DNA of 33,654 nt. Source: an uncultured Gammaproteobacteria bacterium. Its GTDB lineage: Bacteria > Pseudomonadota > Gammaproteobacteria > Arenicellales > JAANXG01. The stretch's first letter is position 1, and each line of letters starts with the position of its first letter. Shown piece after piece: positions 8,245 through 17,666 of the stretch. The notes under the pieces are model-generated. The model worked only from the letters and a program-made list of their open reading frames with translations. It made no database searches and was not told where the DNA came from. A program made the translations under genes and the position numbers. The stretch covers positions 1-33,654 of the forward strand of contig CAMYKK010000040.1 in NCBI GenBank assembly GCA_947258975.1. Direction: 5' to 3'.

Positions 8245-8733
8245 ATGAAACGAAAGTTCTCAACTGGAGCGCATCGACAATATGGCACGGTGACGGTTGA
8301 AACAGCCATCGCACTGCCATTGTTAATGTTGCTCTTTCTTGCTACGGCGGAAGTCGGGCGCGCGTATATGCATTACAACACCTTGGAGAAATCGGTACGT
8401 GACGGCGCGATGTATCTGTCGATTCAGGCGATTGTCGGCGCAACTGGTGTCATCAATGTCTCCTCGACTTGCGAGTCAAACGCAAAGAATCTCGCGCGCT
8501 TCGGAAATACAGCGGGCAATGGCGACACTCTGCTACCGAATTTCACGGCCGGCATGCTGAACGTGGATGTCCCGGACGCGAATCATGTCTCGCTGATCGC
8601 TGATTATCCTTATCAACCAATGCTTTTCGATGCGATTCCGACGTTTGGTTACGGCTCCGATGTATCGATGCTGTTTACCATGCGCGCGTCGGTGACAATG
8701 CGAGCGATAGAGAGATGGTCCGAGGGATGCTGA
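8245..8733 (+). CDS. tadE: TadE-like pseudopilin 1
   Basis: 162 residues. The TadE-type N-terminus is YGTVTVETAIALPLLMLLFL (Glu19 followed by a single membrane helix, then AEVGRAYMHYNTLEKSVRDGA). The rest is extracytoplasmic. It follows tadG by four bases, and its stop overlaps the next gene. TadE and TadF pseudopilins are processed like the pilin and are required for pilus production. Which of the two neighbouring TadE-like proteins corresponds to TadE or TadF is not clear. Confidence 0.88.
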   Translation: MKRKFSTGAHRQYGTVTVETAIALPLLMLLFLATAEVGRAYMHYNTLEKSVRDGAMYLSIQAIVGATGVINVSSTCESNAKNLARFGNTAGNGDTLLPNFTAGMLNVDVPDANHVSLIADYPYQPMLFDAIPTFGYGSDVSMLFTMRASVTMRAIERWSEGC

Positions 8734-9221
8734 AATCAAAACAGACGGGGCTGGCGACAGTGGAAATGGCGGTCGTGGGATCGGTGTTCTTCCTGGTGTT
8801 GTTCACGGTGATCGAAGTTGGCCGCCTGATGTGGACCTGGGAGACCCTGACCGAGGCCACACGCCGTGGCGCACGAGTCGCTGCGGTATGCCCGGTCAAC
8901 CACGCATCGGTCCCCAATGTCACAGTATTCGCGGACCCGGTTGGCGGCGGCCCAAGTGTTCTCCCCGGACTTTCCGCAAATGAGCACGTCGACGTGGATT
9001 ATCTCGACGTAAACGGCGTGGTGACAACGAATTGGTGTGCTATTCGCTTTGTACAGGTACGTATAAACGGGTACCAACACAGCCTGGCGATACCTTTTCT
9101 GCAAGACATTTTGTCAGTTCCGGAATTTGAAACGACGCTACCCAGGGAAAGCTTGGGAAAGATACCCGGCCGTGGATTTGAGTGCTTCGAAGTACCATCT
9201 GCGACGCCAATATGTACGTAA
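8715..9221 (+). CDS. TadE-like pseudopilin 2 (TadE/TadF)
   Basis: 168 residues. The N-terminus GLATVEMAVVGSVFFLVLFT is the TadE-type signal/membrane segment (Glu17), followed by IEVGRLMWTWETLTEATRRGARVA, a strong family match. The ATG at 8715 overlaps tadE by 19 bases. The ATG at 8727 overlaps its stop by seven bases and is equally possible. The last part contains Cys residues (FECFEV, PICT). It is co-translated with its neighbours. Confidence 0.87.
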   Translation: MVRGMLKSKQTGLATVEMAVVGSVFFLVLFTVIEVGRLMWTWETLTEATRRGARVAAVCPVNHASVPNVTVFADPVGGGPSVLPGLSANEHVDVDYLDVNGVVTTNWCAIRFVQVRINGYQHSLAIPFLQDILSVPEFETTLPRESLGKIPGRGFECFEVPSATPICT

Positions 9222-9236
9222 GTTTGAGGATCGACG

Positions 9237-10424
9237 ATGCCAAATTCGATGAAACTACTGATAGTTGGTCACTGTAAAGAGACCGTTGCGTCGCTTGAGC
9301 CCGTGCTACGCAAGATTCCAACTGTGAAATTCGACAGCCGTTTGTTCACCAACGGGACGGTGGATCCGTTGTATGGCGTTCGCGACATACCAGATGTGAT
9401 ATTGCTCGAACTGACCCATAACTGGGAGGACAAGCTAAAGGCACTGAATGTTCGACCGCCGGCACATCGTCCTAAGGTGCTCGCGGTGGGGGCCGCTGAA
9501 GACGCGGCTGTGTTGCGCCGGGCGATTCAGGGAGGTGTACGGGATTTCTTGAATGTCCCCATCGATCCAAGCGAGGTAGAGACGGCACTGAATAAGTTGG
9601 TGGAGGAAAAACGTGCAGTCCACAACCCTGTACCTCAGCGTATGACAGCAATATTCAACGCCAAAGGCGGTTCGGGTGGCTCCCTTTTAGCAAGCAATCT
9701 GAGTCATATCATGGCCGCAGAACTGGGCTTGCGAGTGGCCCTGATAGACCTGGATTTGCAGCTAGGCACTTCCGCATTGTGCCTGGATCTAGATCCGACT
9801 TTGGGGATCGGTGATGTGCTGTTTGGCACCGAGGACGTCGATGCAATCGCACTTCAGGGATATATGACACATCACGACAGCGGTCTCGACGTTTTGGCCA
9901 GCACACCCCACGGATTTTTCTCTTCGGTAGAAGTGCTGACGAGCCGAATGGACCAGATCTTGAACTTAGTCGCGCAGAGCTACGATCACGTCGTGGTCGA
10001 TGTTCCACGAATGATCGACCCAACGACCCTGTCGGTCCTGGCGAGAGCGGACCGTATTGTCTTGGTGATGCAACAGTACCTAGCACATCTCCACGATGCC
10101 AAGCGTATCGTGCAAGGACTACGCGGACATATCGAGAACATCGACGAGCGCTTGGTAGTAGCAATCAACCGTTATCAGAACAAGGCAAGCGTAAGCGCCC
10201 GCGACATCGCGCAAGGCCTGAACCACCTCACCAGTATAGAGATCCCCAACGATTACAAGCGCGTGTGCACGGCGGAGGAACTAGGGGTCCCGTTATACAC
10301 CCACTCGCGCTCGGCGCCCGTTTCTAAAGCATTGCGGCAATTGGCACGCAACCTGTCCGGGGTGACGCCACACAAGAAAGGTTTATTCAAACGAATATTC
10401 ACCGATCGGCATCCGTCTGTGTAG
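9237..10424 (+). CDS. cpaE: Tad localisation ATPase TadZ/CpaE
   Basis: 395 residues. An N-terminal atypical receiver-like domain (1-125, KLLIVGHCKETVASL, VLAVGAAEDAAVLRRAIQGG) is followed by a MinD/ParA-type ATPase. The deviant Walker A is KGGSGGS at 143-149: the signature lysine 143 is present, but the usual second lysine is Gly148. Variation at this place is common in CpaE proteins. DLDLQLG at 171-177 and VVVDVPR are the following nucleotide motifs. TadZ proteins mark the pole and recruit TadA. It lies directly before tadA, as in other tad loci. Confidence 0.93.
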   Translation: MPNSMKLLIVGHCKETVASLEPVLRKIPTVKFDSRLFTNGTVDPLYGVRDIPDVILLELTHNWEDKLKALNVRPPAHRPKVLAVGAAEDAAVLRRAIQGGVRDFLNVPIDPSEVETALNKLVEEKRAVHNPVPQRMTAIFNAKGGSGGSLLASNLSHIMAAELGLRVALIDLDLQLGTSALCLDLDPTLGIGDVLFGTEDVDAIALQGYMTHHDSGLDVLASTPHGFFSSVEVLTSRMDQILNLVAQSYDHVVVDVPRMIDPTTLSVLARADRIVLVMQQYLAHLHDAKRIVQGLRGHIENIDERLVVAINRYQNKASVSARDIAQGLNHLTSIEIPNDYKRVCTAEELGVPLYTHSRSAPVSKALRQLARNLSGVTPHKKGLFKRIFTDRHPSV

Positions 10425-10442
10425 GCGTGAGGGCGTAGAGAC

Positions 10443-11810
10443 ATGATTACCACGACGCAAACTGGCAATAGAAACACCGTCCCACTCGATAAAGGCCTTA
10501 AGGAGTGGGCGGACAGGCCTCTCACCGAACGCCAAGCGCTTCAGACTCTGCACCAGAAGTTGATCAAAGTTATGGATCTCTCGGTGTTGAGCACGATGGA
10601 ACAGGAGGACGCCAGGCGTAAGATCAGATCGATTGCCGACCAGGTGATCGTCGACCAGGCGATGCCGCTCAGCCTTGCGGTCCGACAGCGACTCGTCAAG
10701 CAAGTGGCAGACGAGATCCTCGGCCTGGGGCCGTTGGAGCCCTTACTTGCCGATACGAGCATCTCGGACATCCTCGTCAACTCGCACGACACGGTGTACA
10801 TTGAACGCCGCGGCCGTCTCGAGCTGACCGACGTTAAGTTCCAGGACGATCGGCATTTACTTCATATTATCGACCGTATCGTCTCCAGCGTCGGGCGCCG
10901 AATCGACGAATCTTCGCCGATGGTGGACGCGCGACTGAAAGACGGCTCGCGGGTAAACGCAATCATCCCACCGCTGGCCCTGGACGGCCCTATGCTCAGC
11001 ATTCGCCGGTTCTCGGTGAAACCGTTGAAGATGGAGGACCTCATCGGCTACGAGACATTACAACCCACCATCTCGCAATTGCTGATCGGGATAGTAAAGG
11101 CCCGACTAAATATCATAATCTCCGGTGGAACCGGATCCGGGAAGACTACGCTTTTGAACGTGCTCTCGGGCTACATTCCGGAGGGCGAGCGCATCATCAC
11201 CATTGAAGATTCCGCCGAACTGCAGTTCCAGCACGACCACCTCGTTCGGCTCGAAACACGGCCACCCAACGTGGAAGGAAAAGGAGAAGTGACGCAAAGG
11301 GATCTGGTGAAAAACACGTTACGTATGCGCCCGGACCGCATCATCATTGGCGAGGTGCGTTCCAGTGAGACGGTGGACATGTTGCAGGCGATGAATACCG
11401 GACACGACGGATCGCTCACGACCATCCACGCCAACAGCCCGCGCGACGCACTGACCCGGGTGGAGAACATGGTCTCCATGGCAGGATTTGAGATGCCGGT
11501 GGCCTCCATGCGCTCACAGATCGCTTCAGCTGTGCACGTCGTTTTACAGCTCGAGCGCTTGGAGGACGGTACCCGAAAATTGACCAGCCTGCAGGAGATC
11601 AATGGCATGGAGGGTGACATCATTACCATGAGTGAGATTTTCACCTTTGAACGGACGGGCATCGATGGCGACGGTCGGGTATTGGGGCAGTTCCGGGCCA
11701 CCGGTATGGTCCCGGTGTTCTTCGATCGATTACGCCGCCGTGGAATTGATCTCGGTCGAGACATCTTCGACCCCGGTACCGGTTTAGAGAGGGAGGTCGT
11801 CTATGGATAA
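10443..11810 (+). CDS. tadA: Tad pilus motor ATPase TadA/CpaF
   Basis: 455 residues, a type II/IV secretion ATPase. Visible motifs are Walker [10 protein letters not shown] (228-236), Asp box ITIEDSAEL (252-260), Walker B RIIIGEVR (299-306) and His box [12 protein letters not shown] (319-330). The N-terminal domain has the typical [11 protein letters not shown] and ISDILVN stretch (about 95-113). It powers pilus polymerisation (and retraction in some species) at the inner membrane with TadB and TadC. Its end overlaps tadB by eight bases. Confidence 0.97.
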   Translation: MITTTQTGNRNTVPLDKGLKEWADRPLTERQALQTLHQKLIKVMDLSVLSTMEQEDARRKIRSIADQVIVDQAMPLSLAVRQRLVKQVADEILGLGPLEPLLADTSISDILVNSHDTVYIERRGRLELTDVKFQDDRHLLHIIDRIVSSVGRRIDESSPMVDARLKDGSRVNAIIPPLALDGPMLSIRRFSVKPLKMEDLIGYETLQPTISQLLIGIVKARLNIIISGGTGSGKTTLLNVLSGYIPEGERIITIEDSAELQFQHDHLVRLETRPPNVEGKGEVTQRDLVKNTLRMRPDRIIIGEVRSSETVDMLQAMNTGHDGSLTTIHANSPRDALTRVENMVSMAGFEMPVASMRSQIASAVHVVLQLERLEDGTRKLTSLQEINGMEGDIITMSEIFTFERTGIDGDGRVLGQFRATGMVPVFFDRLRRRGIDLGRDIFDPGTGLEREVVYG

Positions 11811-12771
11811 CATGTTATTGATCTTCGTCATTCTTGTTTTCGTCGCTGCGTTTCTACTCATAGAACGCACCCTGGCGTTGACAATCGGCCCGAGACGCGC
11901 CGAAGCCCGGCGCTTTCAGGACCGACTGCGTTTCGTCACCGAGGTAGCGACCACGGGAGCCGCAGCGACCCTCCTTCGCAAAGCCGAACTCGATGAGAAC
12001 AATCGCTACCGGAAATGGTTCAGCGGTTGGCCGGGGATGAGTGTACTCGATGCCCGGCTGCGGGGAGCGGGTTACAAACTAACGGCGGCCCAGGTCCTTT
12101 TGATTTGCGTGGCCGTGGCGGCAACCGGCGTGGCGGCGTTTTGGTATCTGGGTAATCTGCTTGCGCTGGTGATCGGCGTCGTCCTTGCCTTCGCCCTACC
12201 GATAAAGATTACTGCCGATTACAACAAGCGGATGCGGGAGTTCGAGGAGGGACTCGTCGATGCGCTGGGAGTACTAACGCGATCCCTAAAGGCTGGACAA
12301 CCATTCCATGAGTCCATGTTGATGGTTGCCAAGGAATTGCAAGGACCCATCGCTGAGGAATTCGGATTGACTTTTGCTGAATTGAATTACGGCCTGTCTC
12401 CGAGGGAAGCATTTACCCACATGACCGAACGCGTTCCCAGTGTGACGCTAAAAGCGCTGGTGGTCGCGGTATTACTGCAGCGGGAAACCGGCGGCAATCT
12501 GGCCGAACTGTTGGAAAAGATCAGCACGGTCTTGCGCGGCCGCTTTCGTTTTCAGCGCAGAGTGAAAACACTGTCGGCGGAGGGTCGATTGTCTGCAGTA
12601 ATATTGATTGCCGTCCCCTTGGTTTTGTTCGGACTAATCTATATCACGACACCGAACTATTTGGTCGAGCTTACCGATAATTCGATAGGTCATACGATCA
12701 TTGCGATCTCAGCAGTCCTAATGGTGATCGGAATCATCTGGGTCCGTAACATCACTCGAATCGACGTGTGA
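11803..12771 (+). CDS. tadB: Inner-membrane platform protein TadB
   Basis: 322 residues with membrane segments near the N-terminus (about 5-25), in the middle (about 95-135) and two at the C-terminus (about 263-285, 297-317). The T2SS_F domain lies between, with [45 protein letters not shown] and [19 protein letters not shown]. It forms the membrane platform with TadC. The start is the ATG at 11803 inside the end of tadA, showing translational coupling. Confidence 0.95.
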   Translation: MDNMLLIFVILVFVAAFLLIERTLALTIGPRRAEARRFQDRLRFVTEVATTGAAATLLRKAELDENNRYRKWFSGWPGMSVLDARLRGAGYKLTAAQVLLICVAVAATGVAAFWYLGNLLALVIGVVLAFALPIKITADYNKRMREFEEGLVDALGVLTRSLKAGQPFHESMLMVAKELQGPIAEEFGLTFAELNYGLSPREAFTHMTERVPSVTLKALVVAVLLQRETGGNLAELLEKISTVLRGRFRFQRRVKTLSAEGRLSAVILIAVPLVLFGLIYITTPNYLVELTDNSIGHTIIAISAVLMVIGIIWVRNITRIDV

Positions 12772-12781
12772 GGAACAGATC

Positions 12782-13756
12782 GTGGAAAGTCTGTTGCGAC
12801 TATTGGAGAACTACTCGAGAGACCCGCTAGCGATGCGTTGGGGTCTCACCATCACAGTAGCGGTGGGCGTATTCCTTTTCATGTTGGGAGTCACCTACGT
12901 TTTCGTGGTGTTGTATGGACCGAAGCGAGCGCGTCTGCGTAAGGTAGTTGGTGAAGCGGTAAGCACTTCTTCTGCAGCGGTGAAATTCGGCGCGAGACTG
13001 GAACCGCTGGCGCCATACATCTTACCGAAAAAGGAATGGGAGAGAACCAAGACTGATGCGCAACTCGTGCATGCGGGATACCGTACGTCCCAGGCTTTGA
13101 CGATATTCTATGCGATCAAAACCGTGCTCGGCGTTGCCTTTGCCACGCTGGCGGTCACCTTAGGCCCACTGCTGGGGCAGCTGCTCGAGAGACAGTTCTC
13201 TCTGGCACAGATCGTGATTGGCGGACTGTTTCTTGGTTTTATTGGAATGGTAATCCCCAATTTTGTCCTCAATCGTTTGGTGGAACGACGACAACGATTG
13301 ATAAAGAAAGGTTTTCCCGATGCTCTTGATATGTTGGTCGTCGCCATGGAGGCGGGTATAGGCATCGCAGCCGCGATCGAACGGGTCTCCAGGGAACTGA
13401 GCCACAGTCATCCCCAGCTTGCAGACGAGTTATCTCTGGTAAACGCAGAGATCCGAGCGGGATTGGATCGTGGTGACGCGTTGAGAAATCTTGCACAACG
13501 CACCGGAGTAGAGGACTTAAATGTTTTCGCCGGTGTGATTGCCCAGACGCTACGCTTTGGCACTAGTATTGCCGATACGCTGCGCATCTTTGCGGAGGAC
13601 TTTCGTGACAAGCGTACGCAAGCCGCGGAGGAACAAGCCGCAAAAATAAGTACCAAGATGATCTTTCCTTTGGTTCTGTGCTTTTTTCCGTCGTTCTTTG
13701 TCGTCGCTGTAGGACCCGCAGTGATGAAAATAATGGCTGCATTTTCAAAAATGTAA
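12782..13756 (+). CDS. tadC: Inner-membrane platform protein TadC
   Basis: 324 residues. The start is GTG at 12782, ten bases after tadB, with GAGGAACAG ahead. Membrane segments are at about 20-45, 100-160 and at the C-terminus. The T2SS_F core shows FPDALDMLVVAMEAGIGIAAAIERVSRELS, ALRNLAQRTGVEDLNVFAGVIAQ and SIADTLRIFAEDFRDKRTQ, all strong TadC features. Partner of TadB. Confidence 0.95.
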   Translation: MESLLRLLENYSRDPLAMRWGLTITVAVGVFLFMLGVTYVFVVLYGPKRARLRKVVGEAVSTSSAAVKFGARLEPLAPYILPKKEWERTKTDAQLVHAGYRTSQALTIFYAIKTVLGVAFATLAVTLGPLLGQLLERQFSLAQIVIGGLFLGFIGMVIPNFVLNRLVERRQRLIKKGFPDALDMLVVAMEAGIGIAAAIERVSRELSHSHPQLADELSLVNAEIRAGLDRGDALRNLAQRTGVEDLNVFAGVIAQTLRFGTSIADTLRIFAEDFRDKRTQAAEEQAAKISTKMIFPLVLCFFPSFFVVAVGPAVMKIMAAFSKM

Positions 13757-13781
13757 TCGCATCACGAGAGACAGGTTTCCA

Positions 13782-14963
13782 ATGAAAAAAGACGCCAATT
13801 TGTTGATGTTCACTGTTGTTTTTTCGGCTCTATTGAGCGGTTGCGCAACTACTCCCACTACGAAATCCGGGCCTGACACTACTGATTTGTTGTACGACGG
13901 TAAGGCGGCGACGTTGTATGAAGCTAGAACAACTGTAAAAAGCAGTGCCGAAGCCATGGACCTTGCCAACAGCGCCTTACAAGTCGGAGACATCGATCGT
14001 GCCTTGTATCGGTATATCACCGCTTACGAGTTAGATCCCGAGTCCTACGAGGCACTCTACAAGGTTGGTGCGATTCACGCGAAGCAGGGTCATTTGGACC
14101 GCGCCGCATTGGCATTCGACATGGTCCTCAAACAGGAACCCGATCACGCCGCGACACTTGAAGAGTTAGGATTGATCGACATTCGCCGTAGACGATATCA
14201 GAAGGCCCGGGGGCATCTTAATAAGGCGGTGGAGGAAAACCCCAAGTTGTGGCGTGCGCTAAATGGTCTCGGAGTACTCGCGGATCTCGATAAGGATTTC
14301 GATACCGCGAAGGAATACTACGGTACCGCTCTGAAACTGTACCCTGGATCGCCGATGATATTGAACAATCTGGGCTATTCCGAGTATCTCCAAGGTCATT
14401 GGCAACGTGCCCAAAGCTACATAGAAGCGGCCCTAGACCGAAATCCCGGTTACAAGAAAGCGTTACTGAATTTGGGACTTATCCTCGTTCGCGAGGGGGC
14501 ATACGAACGCGCGGTAGCAGCCTTCGATCGTGTTATGGACCGCTCCAGGAGTTATGAGCGGATAGGTGCCTTGTGCATGGCGGAAGGGAAATACGATGCA
14601 GCCGAGCATTACCTTAATCTCGCAATTTCGACTTCCCCAACGTACTACAAAGAAGCGTTCGCCAAGTTGGAGCAACTGACGGCGCTGAGAACAGGGGCGA
14701 TAAAGTCACGGGTCTCAGTGCCCGAGCCGCCACAAGAACCAAAAAGATTCGAAGCGTCGTCCTATGATCTTTCGTTCATGGACGTCGCGCCAGGTCGTAC
14801 CGAGAAGGATGGAGGCCACAATGCCGATGAGTCATTGACGCTGAGTCGCCTGACGTTGGATCGCTCATTATATGTAACAACTACCGAACCATTGCTAGCT
14901 GACAATGACTACCACACCCGAAAGAAATTATTGGCGCAGTCGCATCAAAGCGCTCATGAATGA
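13782..14963 (+). CDS. tadD: TadD-like TPR lipoprotein
   Basis: 393 residues. The lipoprotein signal ends at LLSGC (Cys21). About six tetratricopeptide repeats cover residues 50-290 (for example LANSALQVGDIDRALYRYI, YEALYKVGAIHAKQGHLDRA, SPMILNNLGYSEYLQGHW, KKALLNLGLILVREGAYERA). TadD lipoproteins act as pilotins or scaffolds for the secretin and pilus proteins. The C-terminal 90 residues are low in recognisable features. The last 59 bases overlap the start of the downstream regulator, so the two are probably co-expressed. Confidence 0.88.
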   Translation: MKKDANLLMFTVVFSALLSGCATTPTTKSGPDTTDLLYDGKAATLYEARTTVKSSAEAMDLANSALQVGDIDRALYRYITAYELDPESYEALYKVGAIHAKQGHLDRAALAFDMVLKQEPDHAATLEELGLIDIRRRRYQKARGHLNKAVEENPKLWRALNGLGVLADLDKDFDTAKEYYGTALKLYPGSPMILNNLGYSEYLQGHWQRAQSYIEAALDRNPGYKKALLNLGLILVREGAYERAVAAFDRVMDRSRSYERIGALCMAEGKYDAAEHYLNLAISTSPTYYKEAFAKLEQLTALRTGAIKSRVSVPEPPQEPKRFEASSYDLSFMDVAPGRTEKDGGHNADESLTLSRLTLDRSLYVTTTEPLLADNDYHTRKKLLAQSHQSAHE

Positions 14964-15591
14964 ACGGCGACTTTCCCAAGCCGATCTCGCACCGGTGTTC
15001 GGTGTCAGTAGGGCATCAGTCAGCCACTACCTGACCGGACGTAACGAGCCGACGATCCAGCAGATCGCCGCGATTGCACAGTACTTTCAGGTCTCCCTGG
15101 ACTACCTGATTTCCGGAAGAGAGAAAGCTGCATTCGTGGTACCGGTTCTGGAATGGAGCCAAATATACACTTACATAAAAAAAGAAAACGGTGACAGCCG
15201 GACAACCCCCATGGATTACATTTCGTGTCCCCGGCAAAATTGTTCGAGGCGGACTTATGCCATCGAAGTGCAAGGTGATTCAATGGCTGGGGTTGGCGGT
15301 TATTATCACGGCGACCTAATCTTCGTGGATCCTGACGAGCACCCGGTTCATGAGAGTGATGTCATTGTAAGGTTGATAGATCAACGTATCTTGTTTCGCC
15401 GTCTTTCGATCCACGAAGATGCATCGATGTACCTACGCTCGATAAATCACAATTTACCGCTCGAAACGATTTCTTTTCAAATAGTAGCGAACATTCTCGG
15501 CGCGGTTGTATTCAGCGGCCGCGAACGCGTCAAGCCAAACACTACGGTTCGTTTACCCGCGCTGCGAACCACGACTTACTCAGCGGATTGA
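14905..15591 (+). CDS. HTH + S24 (LexA/CI-like) regulator, apparently non-cleavable
   Basis: 228 residues. An XRE-type helix-turn-helix at about 12-70 (LSQADLAPVFGVSRASVSHYL) is followed by an S24 peptidase-like domain. The nucleophile motif GDSM is present (Ser126). Two things needed for self-cleavage are changed. The usual Ala-Gly site after 'VPV.sW' reads VPVLEWSQIY here. The catalytic Lys in the 'vtvKRL' position is Arg165 (ILFRRL). It therefore probably acts as a stable DNA-binding protein that uses the S24 domain for dimerisation rather than DNA-damage induction (inference). Its start lies inside the end of tadD, so it belongs to the pilus transcript and could be a feedback regulator. 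A prophage origin is not supported, since no phage genes are nearby. Confidence 0.82.
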   Translation: MTTTPERNYWRSRIKALMNERRLSQADLAPVFGVSRASVSHYLTGRNEPTIQQIAAIAQYFQVSLDYLISGREKAAFVVPVLEWSQIYTYIKKENGDSRTTPMDYISCPRQNCSRRTYAIEVQGDSMAGVGGYYHGDLIFVDPDEHPVHESDVIVRLIDQRILFRRLSIHEDASMYLRSINHNLPLETISFQIVANILGAVVFSGRERVKPNTTVRLPALRTTTYSAD

Positions 15592-15605
15592 AACACTCAT
15601 TCCGA

Positions 15606-17021
15606 TCACTGGGATACCGTGGACTTACGCTGCCACGATGCAATATTTGGCGTGGCTACGGTGGATTTTTTCCGTAATCCGTACTTGTCCAATAATCGGT
15701 AAAGGGTTATCCGCGACACACCCAAAGTATCGGCCGCTAGCGATACCTGATATTGGGCATCCTCAAGGGCACAGATGATTGCATGCCTATCCGCATCAGC
15801 ACGAACCTCTTCGAGCGTTGCCGTACCTCGATCCCGTTTTCGCCGCTCCAAACCCAAATCGCTCGTCTTGATCAAACGCCCTTCTGACATCACCAACGCG
15901 CGCCGCACGCAGTTCATAAGTTCGCGAACATTACCAGGCCAGTGGTAATTTTGCATGAACGCTAACGTGTCCTGGCGAAATCCCTGAACACGTCCGTTCC
16001 CCTCACTGGCAAACTTTGTGCCAAAGAAATGCACAAGTGGTTCAATGTCCGCCTTGCAGGAGCGCAGCGCCGGCATCTTCACACGCAACACATTGAGACG
16101 ATGATAAAGATCTTCGCGGAATTGCGAGGTTGACACTGCTTTCATCAAGTCTACATGCGTTGCGGCGATGACGCGGGTATCGACTTTCAGGCTCTTTGTG
16201 CCGCCTACATGCTCAATGGTCTTTTCCTGCAGAAAACGCAGCAAAGTAGACTGAACATCAAGCGAAAGATCGCCTATTTCGTCCAGCAATATGGTTCCTT
16301 GGTCAGAAGATTCGATGAGTCCGATCTTGGCCTTATCCGCGCTAGTGAATGCGCCTTTTTCATGACCGAACAGTTCGGACTGCACGAGCGATTCCGGCAA
16401 CGCAGCGCAGTTTACGGCTACGAACGGTCCGTTGGCGCGCGCGGAATTAAGATGTATCGTCCGCGCTGCCAGTTCCTTGCCGGTGCCGGTCTCACCGGTG
16501 ATCAATACAGGGACATCAACGGCGGCGATTTTGTCAAGAACACGCAGGAGTTCTAGGATCGGGGGGCTGTTGCCCACGATTTCCGAACCCGCTCTTTGTG
16601 CTTCCATCGATTCCAAAGGCTGCCCATGGATGATTTCTGACATACCGTATGCGCGCCCCAAGGTGATCGCGAGCCTCTGCGGATCGATCGGGAGAGTGTG
16701 GAAATCGAAGCAACGATCCGCAATAAGTTCGCGCACGGAGCTGTCCTCCGTATCGCACCGGTTGACGAGGGCCAACCACTCTACGTTAGGCATTGAAAGA
16801 ATTGTGTCCCGAGACCGCAGGAGAAATGCGTCGTTACGACGGTCTGCAAGACATACAGCACCCACCCGTAGTGGATGTGTCCGGGCAATCGCCACCGCTT
16901 GTTCGGGGTCAACGACCGGGTGTACGTTCCAGTCAGTGGCGATGCAACGCAACAATGACGAGGTCCCGTTGGACCCGTCATGCAATAATAGTAGATGCTT
17001 TTTCATGTCCCACCCGTACAC
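15606..17021 (-). CDS. Sigma-54 dependent type activator (NtrC/VpsR-like)
   Basis: 471 residues from GTG 17021; ATG 17006 is an equally good start. The N-terminal domain (about 6-128) is receiver-like but shows no convincing phospho-acceptor Asp (strand VGAVCL followed by AD). The AAA+ domain has Walker A GETGTGKE (176-183), the sigma-54 contact loop GAFTSA (223-228, normally GAFTGA), Walker B ILLDEIGD (244-251) and arginine finger segment FREDLYHRL. A Fis-type helix-turn-helix (LGVSRITLYRLLDKYG) lies near the C-terminus. It converges on the tad operon, whose pilin promoter is of sigma-54 type, so it is the obvious candidate regulator. The degenerate receiver recalls the VpsR group, some of which sense c-di-GMP instead of phosphate. 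That is inference. Confidence 0.9.
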   Translation of the reverse strand: MYGWDMKKHLLLLHDGSNGTSSLLRCIATDWNVHPVVDPEQAVAIARTHPLRVGAVCLADRRNDAFLLRSRDTILSMPNVEWLALVNRCDTEDSSVRELIADRCFDFHTLPIDPQRLAITLGRAYGMSEIIHGQPLESMEAQRAGSEIVGNSPPILELLRVLDKIAAVDVPVLITGETGTGKELAARTIHLNSARANGPFVAVNCAALPESLVQSELFGHEKGAFTSADKAKIGLIESSDQGTILLDEIGDLSLDVQSTLLRFLQEKTIEHVGGTKSLKVDTRVIAATHVDLMKAVSTSQFREDLYHRLNVLRVKMPALRSCKADIEPLVHFFGTKFASEGNGRVQGFRQDTLAFMQNYHWPGNVRELMNCVRRALVMSEGRLIKTSDLGLERRKRDRGTATLEEVRADADRHAIICALEDAQYQVSLAADTLGVSRITLYRLLDKYGLRKKSTVATPNIASWQRKSTVSQ

Positions 17022-17358
17022 ACTTCCCCAAGTTGTGTGGGCGTACCCCGTTTATCTAGTAATAAATTCTAGTAATCTCAGACTTGGCCTCAGTCATTCT
17101 TGAGCGGCGCTGCAGATCGGGGCCAAGTGCGATCAAAACGCCGCGTGACCGTGCTTTCGACCACCCCAATCAATTTCCCGACACGGTTTGACCGAAAACA
17201 GAATTCTTCGTTGAGATTCTATTTCGTTCTATAGTGATTATGTTTGAGATACTACCCCCATCATCAAGTGTAACATAATAATTTGGGATTTTAAGTAACC
17301 GTCAAGCCCCATTCACACGCTATGTACGGCCAACCTTGCCCCGCCACAATTGGTGACG
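17022..17358. other. Upstream region of the activator gene, no gene seen
   Basis: AT-rich around 17200-17300 and without a supported frame. TGTAACATAATAA near 17270 resembles one half of the palindrome at 1911-1928 and could be an autoregulatory site. Confidence 0.3.
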
Positions 17359-17666
17359 ATGTCACAGACCTTCGACACCTCAGGTCATTATCGAGGTCCA
17401 CGACCTCCGAGGACGCTGCTGCTTTCCTCTTTGATTCTGGCCGTGTTCTCAATACCTGCACGCAACAAATCCCGGTAATGGTTTCAGCGTGCGGCGCGAA
17501 TACCTATAAAAAATGTCGCAGACTATCGGCACCTCAGGTCGTTATCGAGGTCCACGATCTCCCAGAACGCTTCTGCTTTCCTCCTTGATACTGGCCATGT
17601 CCGCAACACCTGCACGCAACAAATCCCGGTAATGGTTTCGGCATGCGGCGCGAATACCTATCAAAT
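17359..17666. repeat. Tandem duplication, two units of 154 bp
   Basis: Unit 1 (17359-17512) and unit 2 (17513-17666) are imperfect direct copies. Shared blocks include ATCGAGGTCCACGA, CTGCACGCAACAAATCCCGG, TAATGGTTTC and GCGGCGCGAATACCTAT. Differences are scattered single bases, so the duplication is not recent. Neither strand has an intact frame through both units. The identity of the unit is unknown. Confidence 0.85.

Noticed and set aside
14905-15591. S24 regulator as a prophage repressor
   Set aside because: No integrase, cro-like or structural phage genes are nearby, and the gene is fused into the end of the pilus operon.
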